A stretch of 64,000 bases of DNA from Agapanthus africanus (GCA_030015575.1 JASDDO010000026.1:456173096-456237095); one strand, 5' to 3'. Shown: positions 1 to 12,577, counted from the stretch's first letter. Numbers and translations: made by a program. Notes: a model not told the origin generated them from the letters alone.

Positions 1-45
1 AAGGGAAAGGAAAATTCCAAAACTGGAGACTCGGAGAAAGACGAA

Positions 46-3000
46 TGTTTTCATTGCCACAAGACAGGACATTGGAAGCGCAATTGCACGGAGTACTTAA
101 GTCTCAAGAAGAAGCATGGGGATGCTTCTGCTTCAGGTGCGTTTGTGACAGAAAACTGTTTTTCAATAAACTCTGCTTCCTGAGTATTGGATACCGGTTC
201 AGGTTCTCACATTTGCAATTCTATGCAGGGGCTGAGAAATAGCAAAGTTTTGAAGACAGGTGACCATACTCTCCGCGTTGGAAATGGTTCCAATGTACAT
301 ACAGTCGCAGTGGGAGAGTATCACTTGGGGTTGCCATCTGGATGTATTTTGGTTTTGAATCCATGTTATTTTGTACCAAGTATGCTATGTAATATAATAT
401 CCGTTTCTTTGTTGGACAATGAAGGATATAATTTTGTATTGCAGAACAATGTTATGAACATTCACCTGAATCAAATGTTGGTTGGGTATGGTACGCTTAA
501 TAACGGAATATATGTCCTAAATCAACACACAGTTTTCAGTATACAACACACTAATAAAAGAAAACTTTCAGAATTAAATGAAGCTTTTCTTTGGCACTGT
601 AGACTTGGTCATATTAACGAAACAAGACTAAACAAGTTACACAAAGATGGATATTTAAACTCTTTTGAATATAAATCTTATGCGACTTGCCAGTCTTGTA
701 TCAAGGGTAAAATGACCAAAACTCCGTTTACTGGACACGGAGAAAGAGCTACTGAGCTCCTAGGCCTCATACATAGTGATGTATGTGGGCCAATGTCTAC
801 ACAGGCTAGAGGCGGTTTTTCATACTTCATTACATTCACTGATGATTTCTCAAGATTCGGTCATGTATTTTTATTAAAGCACAAGTTCGAAGCTTTCGAG
901 AAATTCATTGAATATAAACAAGAAGTAGAAAAACAAACCGGCTTGAGTATCAAGATGCTTCGATCAGATCGACGTGGTGAGTATCTCAGTACAGAATTTG
1001 CAAACTTCCTAAAAGAGAATGGGATTCTCTCTCAGCTCACTCCTCCTTACACACCACAGCACAACGGTGTGTCAGAACGACGGAATAGGACCCTATTAGA
1101 TATATTCCGGTCCATGACGAGTGACGCTGAGTTACCAGTCTCGTTTTGGGGACATGCATTGGAGACTGCAGCGTTTCTGCTAAACAGGGTTCCAACCAAA
1201 ACCGTGTCTACCACGCCATATGAGATATGGCATGGGAATAGACCATATCTTAAGAGAATTAAGATTTGGGGTTGCTCGGCCTATGTTAAAAAGCAGAATC
1301 CGGACAAACTCGAGACACGGTCAGTCATGTGTAACTTTGTGGGATATCCAAAGAATTCTTATGGATATCTATTCTACCACAAAGAGGAACAAAAAGTGTT
1401 TGTTTCTCAGTATACCACATTCTTAGAAAAAGAATTTTTCACAGATAAAAATGATGGCAAGGTGGTGGATCTAGAAGAGGTTCTAGAAACACAAACTACA
1501 AATGACGATTTGGTTGAACCGGCTGTTACAACAGAAACTAAAGAACCTCGGCCACTCCGTAGGTCTGGTAGGACTTCTCGCCCACCGGAGAGCTACTACA
1601 GTTTCCTCATTGATGGTGACAGAGAAGACTGTATTATGGATGATGATGATCCTACCAGTTTTCAGCAAGCTATCACGAGTAGAGACTCTGTGAAGTAGCT
1701 GGATGCCATGAGATCCGAAATGGAGTCTATGTACACCAACAAAGTATGGACTTTGGACGTTGTACCCCCTGGGGTAAAACCTGTGGGGTGCAAATGGATC
1801 TTTAAAAGAAAGATTGGTGCAGATGGGCAGGTGGAGACCTATAAGGCAAGACTTGTGGCGAAGGGTTTTCGTCAAAGACCAGGTTTGGCCTATGACGAGA
1901 CTTTTTCTCCCGTAGCCATGCTTAAATCCATTCGGATCCTACTTGCTATTGCTGCTCACTACGACTATGAAATCTGGCAGATGGACATTAAAACTGCATT
2001 TCTAAATGGAAATTTAGAAGAATGCGTTTATATGGATCAGCAAGAGGGCTTCATTGACAGTGGGAGCAGCGGGAAACCATGTAAATTGCTTAAATCCATA
2101 TATGGGTTAAAGCAGGCATCACGGAGTTGGAACATCTGTTTCGATGATGTCATCAAAGAGTTTGATTTCATCAAAAATCCAGATGAACCTTGTGTTTATA
2201 AGAAGGCTGTAGGGAGAGCTGTCACATTCCTCGTATTGTACGTGGACGACATTCTTCTGATAGGAAATGATATTCCTATGCTACAGTCGGTCAAATCTTT
2301 CTTATCACTAAGGTTCTCCATGAAGGACCTGGGTGATGCCACATACATTCTGGGCATAAGGATCTATAGGGATAGATCCAAAAGGTTATTGGGATTGTCC
2401 CAAACCAGATACATTGACACCATCCTAAAAAGGTTTAGTATGGAAGACTCCAAGCGGGGTGCCTTACCCGCTTGCCATGGGGTCACTCTCTCCAAGGACT
2501 CTTGTCCAAAGACCGATGAAGAGAGAGCTCGCATGAGTGTTATACCCTATGCTTCGGCAGTAGGATCTATAATGTATGCGATGTTATGTACATGCCCAGA
2601 TGTAGCTTACGCACTTAGTGTTGTAAGCAGGTATCAATCTAACCCAGGGGAGAATCACTGGACAGCTGTGAAGAACATTCTTAAGTACTTGCGAAGGACT
2701 AAAGAATTGTTCTTGGTGTATGGTAATGGATATCTCCAAATGGAGGCCTTTACCGATTCGAGCTTCCAGAGCGTTAAGGACGACAGAAAATCTATCTCTG
2801 GGTTTGTATTTACCCTCAATGGAGGGGCGGTGAGTTGGAAGAGTTCCAAACAAGATACCGTTGCAGACTCTACGATGGAAGCTGAGTACATTGCTGCAAA
2901 TGATGCTGCCAAGGAAGCCGTCTGGATGAAGAAGTTCGTCTCGGAGCTAGGAGTAGTTCCAACCATTATTGATCCAATACCTTTGTATTGTGATAATAAT

Positions 3001-3225
3001 GGGGTTATGACGTTAGCCAAGGAGCCCAGATCCCATCAGCGGTCCAGACACATCCTGAGGCGTTTTCATTTGATCCGGGAGATTGTAGATCGCCGCGAGA
3101 TCGAGATTAGGAGAGTAGACACAAAGAATAACGCCGCGGATCCATTCACCAAGGCCCTCCCTCAGCCGCAGCATGAGCGACTTTTTGAGATGTTGGGTAT
3201 GAGATACGCCAATAACTGGCCTTAG
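46..3225 (+). pseudogene. copia gag (end)-pol fossil: zinc knuckle, PR, INT, RT, RNase H
   Basis: In the order PR-INT-RT-RH, which marks Ty1/copia, the reading shows a protease DTG, a gag-pre-integrase finger (WHCRLGH then CQSC), integrase core motifs (FTDDFSRFGH, HNGVSERRNRT), a copia RT with YVDDILLIGND, and RNase H (FTDSSFQS, DSTMEAEYIAAN). From memory it is closest to Angela/BARE-type polyproteins such as those of grasses. It is a retrotransposon fossil with about two breaks in the window. Confidence 0.9.
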
Positions 3226-3227
3226 TG

Positions 3228-3239
3228 CAAGTGGGAGAT
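3228..3239 (+). other. polypurine tract of copia element 1
   Basis: CAAGTGGGAGAT lies directly before the LTR start TGTTGG. The same tract precedes the 3' LTRs of copia A, B and D in this window, which fixes each LTR start. Confidence 0.85.
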
Positions 3240-5339
3240 TGTTGGATATATGTATGCCCTAGAGGCCATTATATGATAGTGGATGTATCTATACATGTAT
3301 ATATATTCAGTATGCATTCTTGCTCGACATGATAGTATTCTATCTGGTTCTTCTTTATCTGACATGTTGATTTGATCATGCTTTTATTCATTCATACATG
3401 CTGATAAAGCCCTGAGGATATCGGCTTGACTACTCTGATTATGATGGAGATCATACTAGTGGGACATCTGTAGTCTATAAGCATATCCTGGAAAGTCCCT
3501 AGTCGTAGGTATATCGAGACGGGGCATTGATATACCAGAGTAGACTAGCGTAAATGATACTAGACCCATACGATGGGCGATGGATGTTCCCACATTCATC
3601 GATGTTTGACATCAAGATCATATACGGGTGCTCAGTGGTAATTGGGTACACTGGACGGACTCACCGAGAACTCCTATATGGAATTATATCTATCGTCGGA
3701 TAGCAGTTCTCAGGTGACACTGGTACAGGTTAGTCTGTAGACCCGAGATCGTCATAGAGTCTTGTATGTTCTCCCTCTGTACTTTGATTGCCATCCTACC
3801 ACGGCTCTACTGAGTCGTGCAAACAGGTGGCCGTTGGGTACAGTCCCGAGACACACGAAGGCAATGAGCGATAGGAGGGGTTTCGTCTCTCCCGATATTG
3901 GGAGTTGATACTGTGCTGTGCCCGACTGGTTATATCAGTAAGTCCCTGGCCAGGGCTACTGAGATTTGCTGATAAGTGTTATCAGTAGTTTCTCGATCTG
4001 TTATAGACCATTCACCGGCACGACTTATTGAGTTATTGGGGTCGACGTGACCATCCCTAGGCTCGATATGCAGCATATCTGACGAAGAGACCGGACTGTA
4101 CGATAGTGTTGCCGGTTGGCTCAACTGGAGTTGTAGCAGGTTTGCTTATTTTCTTCTGATCGCTCAATACCCGGGTGGCCGTTACGTTTAGCTGACCGCT
4201 TGCGGCTTGGGGGTGCTTGATATGATCATCACCCACTGCCGGCGTATTGACGAGTCTTAGAGTCCCACAAAGGAGTTACCTAGTCCAGGCGAAACGTTGT
4301 GGTGCGCGTATGCGATAGGCGCATGGACCCGATTAAAATGCGCGTATATGATACCGTATATTGATCGGGCGGCTTGCTTTTGGTAGGGTCATATGTGATA
4401 TGGCCGGATTGATAAATCAAGTGTTGATTTATCATTTAACCATTAGTTTTCTCACTTAAAACCTTTTCTAGTGTATGATGGATGTATGCGTGCATGTATG
4501 TTTTTCTTTCTTTCTTTCTAGTTTCATGCACATATGGATGTGCATACATACATACATACATACATACACCATCTATCATGGTTGTTTACACATGGAAATG
4601 GTGGCAATATAAGACTCACACCATGGATATATATATGGATTATTATTTGATTTTTTGTTTAAAACAAAATGGTAAAGAAAAGGATAATTCTTTCTTAGCT
4701 TCTACACTCTTCTTTAAACCTAATCATGCTCACCTACTTTTAACCATGAGTTATCCTTCTCTTTGTGTTTTTAACTCAAGTTAAATAATGTCTCCATCAT
4801 CTAACCATGGTTTGAGATGAGGATTAGAAAATATATATTCATATATTTTCTTTTTCCTTTACAAGGGTTATCATTTTTACTCTTGTTAAAAGAAAGTCAC
4901 CATCTTCTTCCTCCTTCACCAGTTGCTCTCTAGTTTCTTATAGTGAGTAAAACACACATAAAGAAAGGTTTTTGAAGTGAGAATCATAACCAAAACATCA
5001 TTCTACACAAGTTTAGCCAACTTGTTTAGAGTGTTCTCTTCATTTCTCATCTTGAAAAGTGAAGTTGCGAGCTTGGACGAGGAATTTCGGGTGGATCGTC
5101 GTGGACGCGAGAAGACTTCAAGAGGCCCTTCTTCCAACACCCAAGAGGCCAAAGAGTCTAGCAAAAGGAGCAACAAAGGTTGTAGTCTCGAAACCCTAGT
5201 CTTTATTGCCTTTATCTTTTGAAACCCTAATTTTCTAGGATCGATTCCTTTGTATGCTTGCTTAGCACCATAAAAATTTAAACTTTGTGACATGTGATGC
5301 TTCCAAACTCTACATAGGGTGCTAAGCAAACCTAGCACA
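3240..5339 (+). repeat. 3' LTR of copia element 1 (about 2.1 kb)
   Basis: It begins TGTTGGATATATGTATGCCC and ends near CCTAGCACA, in line with the ends of the copia A LTRs. It contains the palindrome CCCTGGCCAGGG (3944-3955) and the hairpin CTGATAA-GTG-TTATCAG (3969-3985) seen in the related LTRs. The right boundary is set by comparison with copia A and may be off by a few bases. It ends about 590 bp before the GAUT start codon, in the same orientation. Confidence 0.85.
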
Positions 5340-5340
5340 A

Positions 5341-5549
5341 AATACCCCATCTAACTTGATCGTTGGAGGGTCCTCGGTGGCACAACCACCCCGGGACTTC
5401 CTTGCAGGTAGATCAGCTTCAACCACACAAAAACCATTAAGATCCACAAGCTTCAGGAGGCAACCCTCCAAACCCAATCTCACCCATCCATCAGCGCTCG
5501 CAGCAGATCAACGGAAGGTAACATCTGAACGTGATCGAGAGATCCATCA
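5341..5549 (+). repeat. 3' end of a Ty3-type LTR (same family as the outer element at 16740)
   Basis: This stretch matches the last 200 bp of the LTRs at 16740-17617 and 51199-52078: CTAACTTGATCGT, a GGAGGGTCC block, CACAACCACC, the CGGGACTTCCTTGCAGGTAG block, then AACATCTGAACGTGATC. The copia element upstream appears inserted in this LTR, whose left part would lie outside the window. It forms part of the present upstream region of the GAUT gene. Confidence 0.75.
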
Positions 5550-5587
5550 GTGAGAGTTCGCAACATCGATTGCTGAGTTGATTTCCT

Positions 5588-5589
5588 AA

Positions 5590-5622
<33 letters not shown>
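5588..5622 (+). repeat. (TAA)n microsatellite
   Basis: About eleven AAT/TAA units in a row, between the LTR remnant and the 5' flank of the GAUT gene. Confidence 0.95.
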
Positions 5623-5932
5623 CCACTGAAATTAAAAATACATTCATAAATACAAATAAGAATATCAAAATTTATAATTTTGCAAGTGAGTACATTGCAT
5701 GGGTCAAAAAGGTGCTTGAAAATTGGCACTTTCCAACAAATCATATCTGCAGATTCTGAGCACCAAATGCCAGCTCCAAAAAAGAAGAGTACGAGGAACA
5801 AAAGAAAAGCCAACAGTCAAAATAAAATCTCATATTTTCTTCACTAGTCTTCAGCTCCAATTTGAGGAGAGAAATTCATTTGGGGTTCGAGTTCTTGTGA
5901 AATTTGGAAGTGGGTTTTGTATTTGGATCGAT

Positions 5933-6082
5933 ATGCATCAAAGGGCGCCAGATTTGAGGCGTCCAGTTCGAAGGAGGCTCCCTAATTGGATCTGGTGGCT
6001 TCTTGGTTCCTTCACTGTTGCTGCTTTGATCCTCTTTGTTGTTCATCATCAGCATCGGAGCCAGTTTGATCCCCCAATTCAG
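5933..6082 (+). CDS. GAUT10/GAUT11-like galacturonosyltransferase, coding exon 1
   Basis: Fifty codons starting MHQRAPDLRRPVRRRLPNW. They give a short basic cytosolic tail followed by one hydrophobic span (about residues 20-37, WIWWLLGSFTVAALILFVV), the layout of a type II Golgi anchor. From memory this matches the start of Arabidopsis GAUT10 and GAUT11 (basic tail then WIW.LLG.F.VAGLVLF). The reading frame stays open upstream to 5723, but this ATG fits the family start and the upstream part has no family similarity, so it is taken as 5' UTR. The exon ends CAG with a GT donor at 6083 in phase 0. A copia LTR and a Ty3 LTR piece lie just upstream, so the promoter may be partly element-derived. 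That last point is inference. Confidence 0.85.
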
Positions 6083-7397
6083 GTATCTCTGGTGGAAAAT
6101 TATTGGGTTTTTGATTTAGATCTCGTCATTGTTTGAATCTAGCTACAAAAACAAATGACTTTTTGAATCTGATTCTTCTAACTTGTTTGCTTGTGTATTA
6201 GTGTGTTAGATTTTGTTCTTGGTTGATGTTTTGTTCAGTTGATTGATTGTTTATTATTGGATCTGTGAGGGAAAGAGTACCATCTGTTTTGTGGATTGTG
6301 GATGTGTTTAAGCTGAGTGTAAGCATGCAAAAGGGGTTATGTTGTAGGAGCACTGGATTCAACGTGAAGTGTGTTTATGACATGGTCCTTAGAGTGATTA
6401 TGTGGTGGGGTTTTCAAAACGGAACAAGTATTATTTATGTATCAATTTGGTTCTTGTCTCTTGGCATGAACTTAAATTAAAGGCTAAACATTAAGTTCTT
6501 ATCTCTTTGCATTAATTATGAATGAAGTAACTATGCCTATTTTTTTGATGATGACATATGGAACATGTTGCTATGGTATTCATTCAACTGATGAGTCTAA
6601 AGAAATAATGACAATCCAAAATAGAAAGGTGCAAAGAAGTTTTAGAATGTGGAGAATTCATAACAAATAATTTTAGCAAAATTGTTTGAACAAATGAGTG
6701 TACGTAACGCAAATTGATAGCCATAAATTATGTATAAATTGCTACCTTCTGTTACTTAGGATCAAAATCATTAATGTAAATATGAGGACAATGTGAGTCA
6801 TGGATATATATAACAGAACAAACAACTGGAGTATTGTGTGATAATAAATTCCCATAAAATTGATTTTGTAAATTCTATAAGACATGCCTAAATGATAAGC
6901 ATAGCTGAAATGAGAATGTTGAGAAGTACTAGTGGTAATTTTCTTCAAGATATGTAAGAAATAAATTCATTCATTCATGATAAGTTGGGTTAGGTTTCAA
7001 AAAGGAAAAAAATCAATTTATAAGTTTTACCATGAGAATCGAAGGCTAAAGCATTCTAGTTTGGAGGTGCGGCAAAATTGTAGTTAAATGGAATGAAGGC
7101 TTAAGGTTAGTCTAAACGAGCATGGATGGAATTAGTTAAAAATTAGCTTAGTTATGAATTAAATTTAGGAGATGCCCCATATCAGTGATAAATGGAAGAA
7201 ATTGATTGCGTAACATACTCGTGAAGTTTTGGATAAACGATTCTTTTTGTGGTAGTAGTTTCAAACTATCTACGTACGAGAATTTGACAAATTTAAACTT
7301 TGGGTGTTACTGCTTACAATTTTTTCATAGCTATAAAATCGGCTCATTTGGCACTGAATCATTATGCACTATAATAAGCACTAACCAAAAAAGAATG

Positions 7398-7450
7398 TTA
7401 ATATTTTTTTGACTAAAATGAAGGTAAGTAGCCCCGTGTTTCATTAAAAT
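7398..7450 (-). repeat. possible L1 3' end relic
   Basis: A T-run followed by GACTAAAATGAAGG and CCGTGTTTCATTAAAA. It resembles the reverse complement of plant L1 tails, where a TTAATGAAAxxxxGGG motif precedes the poly-A. It is short and weak. Confidence 0.3.
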
Positions 7451-8479
7451 GAAAACTTTAATAAAAATCATACAATCTAGACAAAAAAATGAAGGAAAAA
7501 AGATTAAAAAGGAAAAGAGTTTGGGCCACAAATCCTGAATATACTGCAACTACAAATTTAAATTTAGAAGGCAAACCCTGATCAATATCAAATGATAATA
7601 AAACGACCAAGTAATATTACTACAAAATGACAACACCATGTTTATCCTACTAACACAAGCAATATTCAAAGATCAGCCAACTACTCTTATAATGAGACGG
7701 GTAAGTCACAAACTCTAGCAGACCTGATGTTAATTGGGGACTGGATAGACGACTTGCATGTGATTGAAGAAATTAGGAAAGAACATATTAATTCATAGAG
7801 GGGTTGGCAAAGAAAATAGAAAGGAAGGTAAATCTAGATCACCGTGGCGAGGAAAGCTAAACAAGACAACATATGTATTGATTTATTTTCAGTATATATA
7901 TTTTTGTTTCCATCTCAGATGATTTAATTTACGTGTCAAGTTGTTTTGGGTTAAATTTGGATAAATCGGAAGAAAATGAATTAGAACTGGACTCTTGTTA
8001 GGAAACTAAAGGCCACTAGGTGTAACAGTACTGGGACTAGACTTCCAATACTTTGAAGGATGGTTGTCTAGATCTTAAGGAGGGCAATCTCTCCTTAGGG
8101 CGTCATATAGATTCGGATGATTGGGTACGTGTTTGCTTATTCTATTTTTATGGATATTTTAGGAATGTTAGCGGGGATAGGTTTGGTGGCAGGGCATAAG
8201 ATGGTTAGAGAGGTTATTAATAAAAGTAGGATGAACATAATTTGCTTGTCGGGAAAGTAAGTTAGGCTACTTTAGCAATGTATTCCTTATAAATTGTGAT
8301 AAGGTAGACTTACAAAACTAGAAGATTAGGATATCAGACGACGAAACGAACGTGGACGTATCTTGATGGGTGTCAATGGGGAACTAGAAGTTCAAGAATA
8401 ATTGGTAGGATACTTCTCAGTGGATGTTAAAGTGGTTAGAAGACAAGTGGACTTTGTTAGTTATAATGGTATTGGTCAT

Positions 8480-8903
8480 AACAAAAGTGAAAAGAGGGTC
8501 TTACGATAAGATATACAACTAAGTAATAAATGGAGCCTGCCTTGATATTTGAGGGGAGGGGGGTTGGACATGATTTGATTACTTAGGAAAGGACAGGGAA
8601 TCTAGATGATAGGATATTTTGAGCTAGATTCAATGACATTATTACGTCTTTTGGTTTGATTGAATTTCTAGTTAAAGATAAAATGTTTGTGTGGTCTAAT
8701 CACACTTATAATTCTAGACTAGACAGCATCCTGGTTTCGACATATTAGGAAGAACAAGTTCCCTTTTGCTTTCACTCGATTGGAAACGAAGATGACAGTA
8801 GACCATGCCCTCATTTTTCTGTTTGCTGGTATTCAAAGAAGAGAAGAAAAAGACGTAGATTTGAAAATTTTTGTTTAGAAGAGGTTAAAACAGTCAGATT
8901 ATT
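8480..8903 (+). pseudogene. L1-type LINE endonuclease relic
   Basis: Translation gives FNDIITSFGLIEFLVKDKMF, then VWSNHTYNSRLDSILVS and, further on, RRRFENFCLEE. These fit the end of the plant L1 apurinic endonuclease (..LIDLPL..FTWSN...SRLDRFLVS...FRFEN.WL..). The relic has several stops and shifts and no intact frame. It lies in the GAUT intron in sense orientation and seems to continue at 10165 beyond the GC-rich insert, where the reading KVKMIKESFKKSGYKKTR resembles the linker that follows the endonuclease. Flanking sequence from about 8000 may belong to it but is not recognisable. Confidence 0.6.
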
Positions 8904-8913
8904 AAGTGGATGT
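8904..8913. repeat. 10-bp direct repeat (left) flanking GC-rich insert
   Basis: AAGTGGATGT, repeated exactly at 10155-10164. A 9-11 bp duplication is usual for Mutator-like elements. Confidence 0.55.
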
Positions 8914-10154
8914 TAGTTCTGGGTAATTTAAGAATCTTAGATTTCAAATTCAAATGACCATCATTTTGATATAATTCTTTTTCATTTCAAAATATCAGCC
9001 ATTTGATTTCAAAATCCCTGTTTTTCACGTAAACAATATTAAGTTAACCTAATATAGATGATGGCATGGAGATAACCGACAGCGGAAGGATGTTAGTGAC
9101 TGGCACTAATCGACTGGTGATTGATGGCGACCGTCGTTGGTAGACGGATTCAGAATTGATCGGGACGGCGGCTTTCGATTGATGGTTGCCAACAACGATC
9201 ATTGATGAGTGATTTTCGGTACAATGATCCTTGACAAGTGGTCATGGTCATTGATGGACGGTTGTAGCAGTTCTCAACGGACGACATCGGTCGGTTGGTA
9301 GGGTGTTTTACCGCAGACGTTTAACGGTAGTAGTCGTTGGTGGACGGTTGCCGTTGACGGTCATCGGTGAAAGGTCATCGTCGACAAGCTGTTGGCAGCA
9401 ATAGTCCCAACGGTTGGCGATGGTGATTGGTGAACAGTGTCGGTCGGCAATAGGCAGTGGTGGGCAGCGCATTGCGACGGTCATCGTTGGCAGACTGCAG
9501 TTGGCAGTCATTAGTCGGAGACAACATCAATTGTCAGTTGGCGTGTGGTTGTCGAAGAAGGCTGTCGGTGATCGGTCATTTGACGAAGCCGGCTGTTGTC
9601 AGCGTATGGTTGTCGGTGTAGGGCGGTGGACTGCAGATGATGGTCGTCGGTCACCAGTAGCAAGCAGTCGGTGGCAGCGGGTGGTGGTAGCGGTCATCGT
9701 CGTTTGGTTGCCGACGATGATCACCAGCGTGTGGTCGCCCAAGACAATCGCCGGCGGCCATCCATCGATGGTCGGTTGGCGACGGATAGTTGCAGTTGTC
9801 ATCGACAGTCGGCCGCCGGAGGTGACATTTATAGGCATAAACGGTTGCATTGGCAATTGATAGCGGTGACCACGATTGATGGTTTGGAGAATTTTAGATT
9901 TCGAGAAGGAATGAGTGAATTTGAGAATTATAATTTTAAATCGTGTTTTTATTATAATTTTGTATGAAGAATTTTAAAAAGTCTAATTCTAACATTTTAA
10001 TCAGACACTACGATTTACACTTTATTTTAAATGCTAGCTACAAATGACTTGGAACTAACACTCTTTTTCAAATTCCATCAAATTGTAGGAATTTAATTTT
10101 CAAATGACTTATGATTAACACCCCTTAAGGAAAATTGGAAATGACCAACAAATA
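8914..10154. mobile_element. candidate Mutator-like (MULE/MITE) element with GC-rich core
   Basis: A 1.24 kb insert flanked by the 10-bp repeat AAGTGGATGT, which splits an L1 relic. Its outer 150 bp are AT-rich on both sides. The core (about 9057-9890) is GC-rich and built of degenerate short repeats around GACGGTCATCGGTGG and CGGTTG. The ends share a poor inverted similarity (GGGTAATTTAAG at 8920 against GGGTGTTAATCATAAG read inward from about 10125), so the exact termini are unclear. No transposase is seen; open frames in the core look like by-products of its repeats. Confidence 0.45.
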
Positions 10155-10164
10155 AAGTGGATGT

Positions 10165-10260
10165 CTCAAGTAACTTGGTAGCAAAGTTAAAATGATTAAG
10201 GAAAGTTTTAAAAAATCAGGATATAAGAAAACACGAACAAATGAACTTTAGGAAGAAAAA
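10165..10260 (+). pseudogene. L1 relic, continuation after the insert
   Basis: One frame reads KVKMIKESFKKSGYKKTR, like the KLK.LK..LK.WNKE stretch after the L1 endonuclease. It is short and degenerate; the link to 8480-8903 is inference. Confidence 0.35.
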
Positions 10261-12525
10261 GATTATCTAGTTTTTTTTGACTAAATAGAGAAACAAGTTA
10301 AAGTACAAAAGCTGTGCCTACAAGAGTTTGAGGACCTTAAGAGTTGGACAATTGAATTTAAAGAGCTATTCAAGAAATAAGTGATGCAACAGAGCCAACC
10401 AGCAAGGAAACTTGGTTGGAGATGTATATTCGAACATTTTTTTAAAAGAAATTGAATGTTAAATTTGACATTTCGATTTTTTGGTCAAATTCTTGTTCAA
10501 GAATTTCCACTTGTATCCAATTAAGTCAATTCTAAGGTATGTAAAGTTACACATTTGCGTAATGTGCTACATAAAGATTTTACTTATCAGCATATACAAT
10601 TAGCTTTAGCTGATGTCCTAAAAAGTTGGATAGTTGGTTAGGATATGAGGTATGTGATAGGGAAGTCATAAATTTAAGACATGCAAGTAACTTAAGTGGA
10701 GAGTGGACGAACTCTGTTTATTGAATAGGAGAGATGGATCTTACATGGGCCATCCTTATAAATAGATAAAATCCCATCCAATTAATGGGTCCTATTCTTG
10801 ATGCCCTATGTGAGCCGAGTAGTGGAGTGATCACGCATGTATGTATAATGATTTTAATCTAGATATATCCTAATCCAAGGTTTATTCTGATCCAAAAAAC
10901 ACCGTCCGAGAGCCGATATCGAGATGGTTGTGAGATGAATTTGTCAATTGACTAAGCTATCTAACTAGCATGTCAAAATCAATTTATTAATATATGATTT
11001 CTAATTGATTAAATAATATGAGAAAATTATAACTTAGCTTTAAAATTTTACCTTACATCTTTTGAAATTAATTTGCTACTAAATCATATGATTGACAAAT
11101 TTCTTTGTGCTTTCCTATTTTTCTTACATGAAAATCTTTTATTTTGAAAAGTATTAAAAATATTTCTACTTTTTTATTAATATGAAATACATAATTACAC
11201 TTTGTTTCAAAAGAACTACTATGCTATTCATAAATAACTAACAAATGGCAAAAAACTTATATTTATTTTTACTATGCAATTAAAATCTACTATCGACATC
11301 GTTAATGATTGAAAACTATGTTCAGTTGTTTGAATTTATTTTACTAATTACTAAAAGTTTCCAAATAAAAAGTCAAATAACTGAAAAATCGACGTTCTGA
11401 TTTGAGGTAGCCATTTCTTATCCTAAAACTGACCATTCAATACCAATACCATTAGCAAGAAACCTAGTCTCTACAAATTAAGCTGTACACTTTTAGTATC
11501 TACATATAATTCATTGTTTAGCAGAACTCATAATATTGGTTATTCTTATCTTAGGGTAACTCATTTAGATATTTGACAATAAATAATGAATTTGACCGAT
11601 TGATATTTTTTCCTGTTTTTTTGCTTTCCTTATTGGATAATTTTTTTATCTTTTGCTTTTAATTTTTGCCTATGTGGAGAGGGTATGGATTTTTGACTTA
11701 TTAGGTGTAGTACATATGACGATAATATTTTAGTTAACCATATTTGTAATATGATTTTGTTCCCCTTAAGTTGAGAGAAGTATTTTAGATTAGATTTAAA
11801 AATGACATGTTTTAAATGGCTTAGTTGTCTAAATGCATTTCCATTTTCATTACATATATGTCTTGGCTTCACACATATAATAAGGTGACTGTATCTCCAA
11901 AAAACAAAAGGTAACTAGTGGGTTGTCAATAATGAAATAAGGATATTGGGGATAGCTTTAGAATAATCCCTTCCTCTTCAATATAGGAAGAGGAGGAAGC
12001 AAGAAGATACTTCGAGAAATTTAACTAAATAATTAATGGTTGCTTTATATTACTACTTAGATTAGCACGAAATTCTATATAAAGAATATACCAGGCTCCC
12101 ACTTCTTCTAGATAATTTTTTTTATTAAGAGGTTTTGATGGCTTGCTCCTTTAAAGTTTTTTCCTTTCTAGAATTAATGTGAAAATATCTCTACACCAGG
12201 AAGTTTTTGTGGGTTACTTTCTTAACGAGCAATTTGACACAGTTTAAGTATTTTAACTTTAAAGTCGAAGTTCATATTAACATTGCCCATCTTTTTATGG
12301 AGCGGTTTTGCCCCTTAGTCAACTTAGTTAGTAGTTCATAATTAACTTTAAAGTAGTACATCACAATAAAAGAAAAAGCGAACCCACTCGTTAACTCATG
12401 CAATTTTCTAAATATCGAATATGGATATCATATCAGCTTCATATTAACTATTGCCCATGTCTTGTGATATAAATGCCATGTTTGAAAATACGAATAGTCG
12501 GCTTTTTAAATGACTTTTTTCTCAA

Positions 12526-12577
12526 TAGCTCAATAGCAGAGCAATCACAAAAGTGGTTGGTTGTAGGTTTGAATCTG
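12526..12577 (+). repeat. tRNA-like relic or SINE head
   Basis: TAGCTCAATAGCAGAGC (box A-like, 12526-12542) and GGTTTGAATCTG (box B-like, 12566-12577) lie at roughly tRNA spacing. No acceptor stem pairs, so this is not a working tRNA gene. A tRNA-derived SINE head or a decayed tRNA copy would explain it. Confidence 0.4.

Larger units (their letters stand above)
1..5339 (+). mobile_element. Ty1/copia retrotransposon (Angela/Tork type), 3' part with 3' LTR
   Basis: The window opens inside the gag of an Angela-like copia element. Parts in order: the gag zinc knuckle (CX2CX4HX4C, about 46-87), protease (DTGSGSH, about 190), integrase with its HHCC finger and catalytic core (about 590-1300), reverse transcriptase (about 1708-2480) and RNase H (to 3225). 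A polypurine tract (3228-3239) and a 3' LTR starting TGTTGGATAT follow. The 5' LTR lies left of the window, so the target duplication cannot be checked. The coding part is a fossil with about two breaks in view and otherwise well preserved. Its LTR is of the same family as that of copia A further right. The element is inserted in a Ty3-type LTR remnant (5341-5549). Confidence 0.93.

Noticed and set aside
5723-5932. In-frame upstream extension of GAUT exon 1
   Set aside because: The 70 extra residues have no family similarity and lie before the basic tail and membrane anchor that begin GAUT proteins.
9308-9967. Several overlapping open frames on both strands in a GC-rich stretch
   Set aside because: They follow the degenerate GACGGT/CATCGG repeats, have biased low-complexity translations and match no family; stop codons are rare simply because of base composition.
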